Below the pieces are notes generated by a model. The model made no database searches and was not told the DNA's origin. It saw only the letters and a list, made by a program, of their open reading frames with translations. The position numbers and the translations under genes were made by a program. Source: Neckera pumila (Eukaryota > Streptophyta > Bryopsida > Hypnales > Neckeraceae). From it: a stretch of 64,000 nt of DNA. The DNA is taken from NCBI GenBank assembly GCA_963969595.1, contig OZ018416.1:6526065-6590064 (forward strand), given 5' to 3'. Below, one piece after another: positions 24,201 through 34,224 of the stretch; the first letter of the stretch is position 1, and each line of letters opens with the position of its first letter.

Positions 24201-27200
24201 TTGCTTCTTACTTCTCTAGAATGAATTCCATTGCAATTGTGGACTACATAACCTTCAAGAGTCATGAGCCTCAAGAAAATGATTGAACATAATGTGCAAT
24301 TAATTTTTTTAATGAAGAAGTCTAAAATGATTCTTTTTGATTGATCAAAGGATTCAATTTTGAGTAGAACCATCAGACGTTATAACCTTGGTCTCACAAG
24401 CCAAAGAGTACTCAATGAGAGATTGACACAATTGCCTTGAAATTAACTTGAATTGAACATTATAGGCTTTCACATAGCTTATAGAAAGCCAAAGCTCTAA
24501 GAAAGATAGACACGAGCTTTAGTAACATTCTAATTTCCACATAAAATTGCATAACCAGACAGTTGTCTACCCTATGTTGGGAAGGTATTATGGCTCCCTT
24601 GATGCATGGGAGAGACTTACAGTTAAATCAAGGATTGGAATTGGCTGAGGAGCCATGTAAAACAATTTTGTTCCCCAATAGGAATCTTGTTTTCATCAAT
24701 GTAAAAGGGATCTTGTCTCATTGGTAAACATGTTATGCATTTGAGCCACACAAAATTGTTTCATTTCCTTAGCCTATAAACAAGACAATGGAAATTTTTG
24801 GTCCGCTGGATGACAAAGAATCCTTTTATAAAGGACAAAAGTGCAACTATTCATCATTGAAATTTGTGTGAAAAGGGGTGGTCTTCTATAGTGGATTGAC
24901 TGCCAATGAGTACTTTTGGATGTTTTAATATATGATTCACAAGGGATGATTTCCACAGTCACTAGCACGCCCTTTAACCCCTAAATGCCCAAGGCACCCA
25001 AATTTGGTGTTTGCAAAACTTTGAAGTTAAATAAAACCTAACCAAGTTGCTATTTTTAGTAGTTTATATTTTTTGAAAGTTCTTCTTGAAGTCTAATTTT
25101 AGAACCAAAAATCCGATCTTGAAAATAAATGATAGTGATTTTTCTATTCAAGTTTTTGTACAAGGGTACCCATTGCAATCTTGACTTCCCCTAGTGTTGA
25201 GAGCTCTTAAAAATAAGCCTCAAATACACTAAATCTTGGAGAAAAAATCACATTCAAAATTCATTTAAAAATTGTAGAGTAGATTTTAAGAAGCCATAAA
25301 TTGATTGGGGTTATACAAGTTAGGCCCTTTAACCTCATACTTTTTTGGTCACCAACTTTTTAGATTTGGCTTGTGTAAAGAAGATTGAAAGATTTTTGCA
25401 GTTTTAGCACCCTCATGGTCAAACATCATAATCTTTCACTCCATAAGTGATATTGTTGTGTTTTCTTTTCCTATGAGATCTCTAACATGTCCAGCTTGAA
25501 TTTGTACGGTTACAATTTTGCGGATTCCATGAAATTTTGCAGATTCCATGAACTTCCGCGGTTCAGGGTTCCAGATATCAATTGAGCGACTCAACACTGC
25601 TCAACACTGCTGCCCAATTCCATTGAGTTCCGCAGATTAGGGTTTAGGATTCTAGTTTTCAGTTGGACATCTCAAAACTGCTCCAATTTCTCATCAGACC
25701 TCAACCTTCACAATGCCCCCCAATTCCATAGAGTTCCGCATGAAATTCCGCGGTTTAGGATTTCTTAGGATTTTTTAGGGTTCTAACGTTACATTACGTT
25801 ACGTTTAGGGTTTTAAAGGGCAGGGTTTTAAAGGGCAGGGTTTTAAAGGGCAGGGTTTTAAAGGGCAGGGTTTTAAAGGGCAGGGTTTTAAAGGGCAGGG
25901 TTTTAGGGTATGGGATACCTGGAAGACCATCATGCGCGTTTTGTCCACCGGGTGCAGCTTGTGCACGTCGTCCTCGACCATCCGGCAGCTGAACGTCATG
26001 ATTTTCCCGTCCTTGTAGATAAATTTGATGAAGTCCTTCTGCGGCGCCTTCGGGATGAGCATGATGCAGTTCATGAGGCTATCGGCCTCGGAGCCGATGC
26101 CGTTGTGTTCCGGAATCTCCATGCGAGCAAACTCAGGTCCGTCTTCTTGCACGTCGATGGCCGCCAGCATGTCTTCGCTGTAGCCATACTTGGTGCGGTA
26201 GTAGTTGCGAGTGAACTCATCCACGTCGTGCAGGAGCAAGTCGCGGTCGAACACGCGGATGTAGCTCCCGATGTGCAAGTCCGTGTCGCGGTAGTAGATG
26301 TCCTTGGGACCGTAGGCCTTCTCGCCGCAGATCTTCTTCTGACCTGAGCACGTTCTACACACACGGAGAATTAGATACATGGACAGAAAGGTCAGTGACC
26401 CACATTGCTCAAGCCCTTAGGGACTCTTGTTGTTTGATTGAATAATTTGGGAAAGGCATAGCCTTAATTGGGGAGTTCATAACGAATTATATTCATGAGC
26501 AGAAATGTAACACATGGTTGCTGTGTCTGGGACTCTTTTTTTGAGTAGATTTGGGAGATCATAACCTCAATTCATGAACCCAAATGGAATGCCAGGTTGA
26601 TCCCTGCAGACACGACAAGTTATATACAGAGCCAGAAACGTAATACACGTTGCTCTAGCTGTTCGGGACTCTTCTTTTGTTGAATAATTTTGGGAAGACT
26701 ATAGCCTCAATTGGTGAGCCCATGACGAATTATGTACATGGCCAGAAATTTAGTACGCATTTGCTCTGTCCGGGACTCTTGTTTTGAGCGGATTGCGAAG
26801 GTGATAACCTCAATTCACAAACCCATAATGAGTGCCAAGTCGATCCTACAGGCATGACGAGTTATTTACATGGACAGAAGCGTAACACACGTTTGCTCTG
26901 TTTGGGATTCTCTTTTGGAACACATTTGCATAACCTCAATTGATTAGCCTATAATGAAAGCCAAGTTGATTCCTACAGAGACGACGTAGGTTACATACAT
27001 GGCCGGGAATGTAACACCCATTCCTCTGTTTGGGACTTTTTTTTTGGAAAAAGTTGGGAAGGTCATAACGTCAAATTGATGGGCCCATGATAAATACCAA
27101 GTCGATCCTGAGCAGACATTCAATTTTCAGTTTTTGTTGGCTCGAAGAGAGTTTGGTTGAGGTTGCTAAATTCTGGTGAAATTTGCATAATTGTTTTTCG

Positions 27201-30200
27201 ATTTTAGACGCTACAATTCGGTTCCTAGTGATTCAAAGCTGCAGCTATCTAGAAATGTAACACGCATTCCTCCGTCTGGGATTCTTTTTTGGTGGAATTA
27301 TGAAGGCCATAATTCATGGTGCCAAGTCGATTCTTCGCAGGCATTCATTTTCCATTTTTCGTTGGTTTCAAGAATTTGGTTGAGGGCTGCCAATTCTGGT
27401 GAATTATGCATAATAGATTTATTATTTTAATTGCTACAATTTAGTTTCTGGTGATTCATAACACATTTGGAATTCAAAATTTGGCTGAATAATCTGTCTT
27501 CCTTCAATTCCTACAGGCTGGTAGGTAAGTCCCAAAATTTGGCAAAATTTGGCAATATTTAGTTTGGAGAGCAAGATGGATGGTTTAGCGCTCAAGTCAT
27601 ACTGCTAAGTCATTATTTCATTGCCTTGTCAAAAGAGGATTAGTACCCATAATCTTCTTCATTCTAAGCCCTTGAATCAACCCCAAAGTACAAATTAGTT
27701 GCTCAAGATTGCTTAGAACAACTTGGCATTATGTCCGATAATGCTTACAAGTGCATTTTTTTCCACATCTATTTTCACAAGGTTCTAAATTTGATCTATC
27801 TACTAGAGGGGAAGCAACTTAGAATGACAGTTGGAACAACATTACAATGTCATTACAGTGTAGTTGTAACACATTGAAACGACATTCACAATGCTTGTCA
27901 TAATTTTAACATGTTCAAAAAACTTAAGTATGTTGTTCCAATGTGCTTTATGATAATGCTTTAAGGACCTTGAAGTTCTAAGCACTAGCTTGCACTTGTG
28001 TTATGCTATAGTTACACATGTTTGGAAGAACTTACTCAAGAGGTCGTGGGGAGTTTCTTTCTCCAATTTTTTGCGCCTGACCAGCATGGGGAAATGCATT
28101 CGTCCACTGTTGCGTTCATTGAGTTCCAGAATCTCTATTGTATCATCACCTAAAAAGTAGTGCAAAACCTGTTTACACATCAAGCAAACACACAATCATC
28201 GATTCCCTTAAATTAGTGTGACATCCATTCTGGACTCCAAAAAATATGACATCCATCTGCACAAAGCTTTAATCACTAGAACTCGATTACATACATATTT
28301 TTAGATAGTGTTTCCTAAAAAGTGCCAATATCTTTGAATTCCACCAATTTAAAGATATTGAAGTTTACAATTGTGAATTTGAATTGATAGTCATTGTTGT
28401 TAAAGATATCCGTTAACAGGTGCAAACAATATATTAGGAAGCAAGGAGATTCAAAATTGGCTACAAAAAACTTTTGCTCAAATTGTGCTCCCGACTATTC
28501 TACATAAACCTCATTGAATACTTACCAAAAATCTCTATTAACTTTGTTTTCTTATAAGAAATTGAAAGGAGAGGGCGGCAAATTCATTGGTCCATGCTAG
28601 AACATACATAAGGACGACGCTCCCCATAAGGAACAGCCCGATCATCCCAGATGCAAAAAAAGCGTAGCACTTTGCCATCCAAGTCCAAAAATTGACGTAG
28701 AGCATACTCCTTGTGGTGGGGCTTGATGACAGCCCGATAATGGGCTCGGTACTCCTCCAGTGGCTCATTTGGCCACGGCTCCTCGTCTCCTACTGGCAGC
28801 CTTTGCTTCATCAAGTATCTCTGCCTTTGCACCAATTCACGATATTACCATTGTATAATAGAGGTAAAGACTAATGATTAAGAAGGTTCCTTGAAAGAAT
28901 ATTAATGGAGTTTGAATCTAACCATTTTTTATTCATATTTTTGGGACTTTTTAGGATTAGTTTTAAATTTATGTATGGCATAATGCTCTCAAAGCGTACT
29001 CCCCTTGAGATGTTCATTGTCATTAATTGAAATTCCAATATATGCTTTTGTATTAGCATATGGTTTTTGGGTAAAGCAATTTTAACACATCACTCCTAAC
29101 TTCAATTCAAATTAGTCTAAATAAATAACAAATAAAAAAGTTTTTTTCCAAGAACTTCAAAGCAATAGTAATACAGTGGAAGAGCACTGTCTTGGACATT
29201 GCCATGTCATTCTTCATGTGTAATATATATAAAATGCATGAAGCATAGTCCACGTGAAACAAAGGCTCTTCCACCCTTCTGGAGTGCTTATCACTTATTC
29301 TAATAGACCACTCACATGCTTCCACTTCATTACCTCCCTTCTTAAGAGACAAGCCTCTCAAGAGTCCCAACCAACACACGCGCACATACAAAGAACTTTG
29401 TCAGACAATTCAAAAAGTCTGAAGTTTTGTCATAACATTTCCAAACTCATGCTAGGTCCCATTCTACTGTTGAATCATTAAAGTATGCACATGTCGCAAG
29501 AAAGTAAAGAAGAAATACTAAAATCAATACTTTCCAATGATATTATACACCAAATGACTCTATCTATGATATTAAAGTGAATACTTTACAGTGACATTGT
29601 AGATTGAATGTTTGTATCTATAAAACTATTGTAGAAGAGCCAGAAGTATCATTGTCAAACGGATTGGGAGCTCTGTTGCATGGAAAATTCGGAAGGAAAA
29701 AAGACGGGACTCACCTTGGTGAAGACGTCACAGCCCACAATGTGGAAGGTGTGACTGTAGATGGTGATGTCCTTGCCCAGTTGGAAATCCGCAGGTGCCA
29801 TGAACCCGCCTCGCCCATTCGGGACTTTCTGCTTCTTCAGAAACACTCCCTGCAAGACAACAAGAAGGAGGCCCAACAATGGACCAGCCATCTTCACCTC
29901 AGAGCAAGGTACTTTCATTTCAATAGCCAAGAAGGTGCAGGTGCAATATGGGTTGACAACAGGTTAGGCTTTCCGCGTGTGATTTTGAGAGAATTCTCGA
30001 CAAAAAGTGTTTTTTGTATTTTTGGGGGAAGGTTTCATCCTCTTGGACCTACTTTAATAGTGAATATGGCTTGCCAAGCACTGCATTTAGGTTGTACAAT
30101 CAAAACACTATTCACTACTCAATTTTGCATGCCTTAGGCATACAAACTTTGGACAAGCAACAAGACCCATACCCAACTTCAAAGAGATTTTGTATTTCCC

Positions 30201-32533
30201 GTTGGACTATCATCTAAGCAAGTGAATGACATTTAAGGGTTAACTATATATGGAAGAATGTTGAGGACAATAAGTGTCGGCTGGATGACTTTCTCTGTTA
30301 TTTTAAAAGTATAGAATGCACCTATTGGTTCGAAAATTGAATCATTTTTTACTGAGTACCTATCATTAAGGCAAATACGTCCGGGGGTTAACCTAATAAG
30401 GACACTGAGGCCAAGAAATGGTTGATGAATGAAATTGTAGAAATGAAGAATGTCCCCATTTGACTAATAATCGAAATTTCTTGGCTAACTTCATTGCATT
30501 CTTGAGTAGGAAGGCAAGAGGGTCCTTTTACATTAGCAGTGTAAGTGGTCCACAATACATGAGCAAGCTTCTATTCAAAATGTTCTATAGTAAAAAGACG
30601 CCTTGATTCATAGAAAATAAAGGGGTAAACCTGCTTTGAAGTTCAAGAATGTTATGTATATTGATGATAGGGCCATACCCTTCTGGGGTTAACCTAATAA
30701 GGGCACCAAAAAGTGATCTATGGATGACTTTAAGGTTAGTGTAGAAATGAAGATTTCACCTATTGGTTGAAAAATTGAATGATTTTTGTCTGACTAACTT
30801 GATGATGAGTCTCGTCTATAGAGGGTTAAATTTCACCTCTACAGAAGATACTGAGAAGAGCAGAGCAACAAGGAGAGAATGGACCTGAAAGTATATTCCA
30901 CTGTTCCTCTGCGCAGGTTCCTGCAATAATCAACCATTTTGGTTCAGCCCGAGAAATCAATTGGGAACAATTCGTGGGTACAAATCTCACCTTATAATAT
31001 TCTTGAAAGGAGCTGCTAATTCACAGAAGAATTAGGGTAGAGTTAGGGTATCCAAGATGTTCCACATCTCTGACACAATTTTTTCTTGGCACAGATCCTC
31101 TCACATCTTGAATTCAACGATGAATTGTTCTTATTCAGTCAACTTCTAGAGACAAGTGAAGTTACTACCAAAACTTCTCAAGAATGTTCTGCTTGGAACA
31201 TCTACCGAAGTTGCAGAAATGTGAGATTTTCTACCACATGAGTTGACGAATGATTATTTCAGTGAATTCAGGTTGTGCAGAAGTTCAGTACCCCAATGTG
31301 GATCATGCCATCTGCAAGATAGAAATAGATGGTGCACTTGCGGTAGCGAGCATTCTCTTCCACTCGCTCGTCCACTTGCTCCTTGAAATATGCATAAAAC
31401 CGCAACACCTGAAAGTAACCCAAATCCACCGCAAATCACCACCGAATGTTGTTGTGGAGGGTAAGATAACAGGGCAAGACATTTCATAAAAATAAGCGCT
31501 TGCAAAGAATGTGATAGCCTCAATAGCAGGTTCTTTTTCGCATAACACAATCTTCCTCAGTAGTTAATCCCATCAATGAACTTCGAAACATTTGTAGAAA
31601 AAATTCCGGCATGCAATGTAGTTCATGAAGCAAAACCCACTAATACGCTAGTTGGAGATTCACACAAGCAATACCACGCAAAACTCCAACATTCTCTTTG
31701 CATATTCTTTCCTTTGTGATCATCACATTATGATTTCTGCAAAGAAAAACCCAATTCACACCCTGATTCCTACCTGGCGGTCAAATTTGAGCCATGCAGG
31801 CGTGGGTCCGGTGCTTTGCTTGACACAAGCATAACAAGCTCCGGAGTTGTCATAATTCTCTTGTGAGTCATTCACAGGCAACACTTTGGACTGCCCCAGA
31901 GGGCGTACAACAGGAAAGCCTTCTTCTGAGAATGTCAGTGTCTGGCTCTTCCTCCGTGGTTGCTCCTGCTCCAGGGCCAACAACCAACAAAACCTAAGCT
32001 TATGTCAGAAAATGAGCATGCCATACACTCACAAGTACACACACAATCCTCTTCCTCATGCCCTTCTCTTAAAAACACAAAGACATTCTGCACACTTATC
32101 AAATGCACACTCATCACATTATCATTGCCTGTGGCACCCTCGCCACACATTCGAACTATGTCATGTAGGAAAAATTGGGGCTCCAAGTGGTAAGATTTAA
32201 TAGGGAGAGTCACGGTTCCTTGTCCCTCTTCGAACTCGAAGAAAGGCTGAACGTGGAGTGCTGTAGTTGGTTTGAGAGGCTTTCATGAAACTCATTGAAG
32301 AATTTGTAACCGGAATTCACTGAATTCACTGAATGGCTCGCTGACGAGCTTTCTGCTTATTGAAGAGGTTTGAGTGTACATCATTGATTTGAGAGATAAA
32401 AACGTGAGAAAATGAATACAAAAATTCTAGAAGTTCAGATGCTGTAAATGCTGTAAAAAGAGCTACAACGGAGTTTGAAGGAGAAGTGAGAACTTACAGG
32501 AGGGTGACAAAAGGTGTAAGCAGGAAGCTCCAT
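18262..32533 (-). CDS. EFHC1/Rib72-like ciliary protein, three DM10 domains, 11 exons
   Basis: Exons on the minus strand: 32498-32533, 31774-31965, 31292-31408, 30885-30920, 29715-29849, 28608-28820, 28036-28168, 25919-26343, 21389-21658, 19135-19382, 18262-18421. All introns start GT and end AG and all phases join, giving about 654 residues, the usual EFHC1 length. It starts MELPAYTFCHPP. DM10 domains lie at about 72-175 (VLRFYAYFKE, CTIYFYLADG), 213-337 (FLDLDGKVLRFFCIWDD, VLHYFLGDDT, RVFDRDLLLHDVDEFTRNYY) and 391-501 (FIYKDGKIMTFSCRM, FYLADDTVQVFEPPARNSG). The C-terminus has a proline-rich stretch encoded in exon 10 and then PIKELLGKYGICVTKQEV, where relatives have EF-hands; no canonical calcium loop is visible. 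In Chlamydomonas, Rib72 is an inner protein of axonemal doublet microtubules. In plants the gene is expected only where sperm swim. Introns total over 12 kb and are full of transposon relics, yet the coding exons are clean. Confidence 0.9.
18581..18854. mobile_element. MITE-like element with AGTCTTAGTAGTAT ends (intron 10)
   Basis: A perfect 14-bp inverted repeat: AGTCTTAGTAGTAT at 18581-18594 and its complement at 18841-18854. It contains the 124-bp element 18599-18722 near its left end, so one inserted into the other. Confidence 0.65.
18599..18722. mobile_element. 124-bp MITE with AGGTATGTTTGCACTTGG ends, copy 1
   Basis: Inverted termini AGGTATGTTTGCACTTGGT and CCAAGTGCAAACATACCT. The same 124-bp length and interior (TTATTAAGGGTCTTA) occur inverted at 38038-38161. 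Confidence 0.9.
18855..19057. mobile_element. MITE with TAAGGTAGGAGCACC ends (intron 10)
   Basis: Left end TAAGGTAGGAGCACC, right end GGTGCTCCTATCTTA. Both arms continue inward to a shared GACG(T/C)CA.. TTTCTAT block, and the left arm carries about 17 extra bases. A palindromic core pairs CTAAATGAAGCTACCTAC with the TGTAGGTAGACC region. No coding capacity. Confidence 0.7.
21857..22102. mobile_element. MITE family with ATTAGAKGAGATTTGGGGG ends, copy 2 (intron 8)
   Basis: ATTAGATGAGATTGGGGGGT at the left pairs with ACCCCCAAATCTCATCTAAT at the right. A hairpin GACGTGGC...GCCACGTC lies near the left arm. It is in EFHC intron 8, about 200 bp from the exon 9 acceptor. Confidence 0.85.
22199..23180. 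mobile_element. TTAA-flanked piggyBac-like element, copy P3 (intron 8)
   Basis: Begins CCCCTAAAAGACC after TTAA (22195-22198) and ends TTAGAGG before TTAA at 23181-23184. That TTAA is shared with the next element. The left two thirds resemble P4; the right 100 bp resemble the right end of the element ending at 54193. Confidence 0.65.
23185..24097. mobile_element. TTAA-flanked piggyBac-like element, copy P4 (intron 8)
   Basis: Begins CCCATAAAGGACCAACATGC and ends TCATGGAACTCTAGGGG, with TTAA at 23181-23184 and 24098-24101. It is 913 bp and matches P1 (8178-9100) in reverse orientation along its whole length. Confidence 0.85.
24978..25480. mobile_element. second TTAA element family, copy H1, right end lost (intron 8)
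   Basis: Starts CCCCTAAATGCCCAAGG after TTAA (24974-24977). Its interior matches 34225-34660 and 35593-35700, that is, the copy H2 with its nested insertion removed. The right terminus is not recognisable. Confidence 0.65.
25500..25806. repeat. degenerate CCGCGGTTTAGGGTT-like repeats next to exon 8
   Basis: ATTCCAT followed by GAGTTCCGC or GAACTTCCGC and then TTAGGGTTT or TTCAGGGTT recurs several times. The block grades into TTTAGGGTT tracts that resemble plant telomere repeats (TTTAGGG) before the 15-bp array. Confidence 0.5.
25807..25909. repeat. 15-bp minisatellite at the 5' end of EFHC intron 8
   Basis: The unit AGGGTTTTAAAGGGC is repeated six times without change, plus a truncated seventh that ends as TTTTAGGG. 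It begins 9-10 bases inside the intron from the donor at 25918. Because 15 is a multiple of three, the exon 8 frame stays open through it if the intron is retained. Confidence 0.95.
26383..27440. repeat. degenerate tandem array with alternating unit lengths (intron 7)
   Basis: A block with the order CCAGAAATGTAACAC, TTGCTCTGTYTGGGACTCTT and ATAACCTCAATT recurs. Its CAGAAA element lies at about 26500, 26633, 26743, 26875, 27003 and 27250. The spacings 133, 110 and 132 alternate, so the repeat is organised as a pair of unequal units of about 243 bp. It begins about 40 bp 5' of exon 8 on the minus strand. Confidence 0.75.
30240..30829. repeat. three related units separated by single TTAA sites (intron 4)
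   Basis: TTAA at 30240-30243, 30388-30391, 30689-30692 and 30826-30829 bound three segments of 144, 297 and 133 bp. They share CCTAATAAGG(G/A)CAC at the left (units B and C), TGGATGACTTT (A and C), GTAGAAATGAAGA (B and C), CACCTATTGGTT (A and C) and GGGG or AGGG at the right edge. The middle unit has an insertion. Confidence 0.6.
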
Positions 32534-34220
32534 TGTTGTTGATGTGTGTCTTGAGAATTAGTGTGGAAGGAATGGCCTGCCTGGAAGGCAAGGCGTTTGG
32601 AAGTGGAGCTGCGGAAGGGGACGATACAAAAGGGGAGCATTGAGCAGCGGCCGGTAAGTTAGTTGAAGCCTAGGCCTTCAGCCGACTTTGCCCTTTCACA
32701 AAAGAGTCTCCTTGCCTTAAACTCTGTTCACACTGGAAACAACAATCTGCAGGCTGAATTGATTGCTTTGAGCCCAAAGGCTTGCACCTAAGGTAAATGT
32801 ACCCATACCCAATCACTTAAGGGATTTTGCAACAGATCCTGAGCAGTTTAAGGGGCAGCAAATTTTTCCCATGTAGAAAGATAGGAAATATGGGGATTTC
32901 AAATTTTTTTGTAATCCTATTGACAAAATTGAAATTACTATGAATTCTGAGAGCCAAAAAGAGCTTGGAGCCCATAGCAAGTGTCTAAACTCTTCCAATT
33001 TCAATCATTGAAGAACTACTTTCAAGCTCACTATTTCCTACTTTCTTGTTCACTACTTCAAAACATGTGCCATAACCTTATCAGCCCCAAGCTTGAAAAG
33101 GAGAAAAAAACACATTCCTAACTTAGGTTGGAAATCTAATGCAACCTTGGTTGGAAACAGTGCACCTTACAGGTTGGATATGGGTCAAGATTAACAATGG
33201 GTACCTCTACCATAGTTTGACTTCTAGAAGAAGAAGAAGAAGAACATACCCTCTTGCAAACCAACAATACCAAAAAGATTTCATTGAGCTGCAAGGTTTT
33301 ATTAGTCAAGAATATGTTTGGAAGTCAATAGGGCTTGCAATGAATGAAAAATTGTGCCCATGAAAACGTGATGGATGGAACCATGACACAATTTGCACTT
33401 AATAAAAGAGACGTAACAATTGTTTATAAATTTGTAGTTTAACAAGTAGGATAAATCTTTTAGCTTTGGAATGATGGAGTCTGTCAGTGATGCAATTAGT
33501 CCAAAAATAGTGGATAAGTAGATGCATTTGTTTCTATGTGAATCCTAAAAGTTATTCATCAAACACTTTGAATCTTTGTGATGTTTTAGGTTAATCAAAG
33601 CTTCACAATATAATCAAATTTCATGGGTATAGAGTGGGTGAACTCAATTGATACCCATTGATAATTAAATGGAGATTTTTTAATGTTTTTATATATGAAA
33701 TTGCATGACTTCTACTAGCAAAAAGGACTTCAAACTTATTTTTGAAGATATTGAATTATGTAAAGTTTTGATTAAAAATCGATGTTAGATTCTAATATAA
33801 GAAACACCCATTATATATTTTTTTATTTTGAAAAAAGTGTAAATCATATTTATAAACATATTTTGTGTATCATTAAATGTTTCAAATAGGAAGGAAAGCT
33901 TATAAGCATAGTAGCTTAGGTCTGCAATAAACAACAAAAATAATTAATGCATCATTTCAATAGGCAAGTTTACATTTAGAAAATTTGTTCTATGTGCATA
34001 CTTTACAAGTGCACATATGGCCCCTATTTTGGTATTGATTAGGGTCCTCTGTTTTCAAGGGCCAACCACAAATCCTAGTAGGTGTAGGAGCACGTAGAAA
34101 GTATACATTGGCAAGTAGAAAGAATTATCTCACTGAAACACAAAAGAAATAAATAAAGTAAATAAATGTGATATCAAAAAGAAGTGTCTAGAAGTTATCA
34201 AATGCACTATATGACAACCA
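32534..34220. other. upstream region of the EFHC-like gene; no gene seen
   Basis: The 5' untranslated region and promoter of the EFHC-like gene should lie from 32534 upward, but no box is clear enough to call. The rest is AT-rich without a recognisable coding region. A short GAAGAA run lies at about 33229-33243. Confidence 0.35.
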
Positions 34221-34224
34221 TTAA

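Noticed and set aside
25805..25918. PLKPC peptide repeat as genuine coding sequence
   Set aside because: A canonical donor at 25918 and a perfect phase join to exon 9 make it intronic in the main transcript; kept only as a possible retained-intron tail.
25735..25920. Telomere or chromosome end
   Set aside because: TTTAGGG-like tracts are short, degenerate and lie inside a gene; at most telomere-like repeat debris.
25910..26347. 145-codon plus-strand open frame
   Set aside because: Exactly opposite EFHC exon 8, whose product matches DM10 domains; an antisense shadow.
26383..27440. CRISPR-like array
   Set aside because: Units are long, degenerate and continuous, without constant short repeats and unique spacers, and the DNA is eukaryotic.
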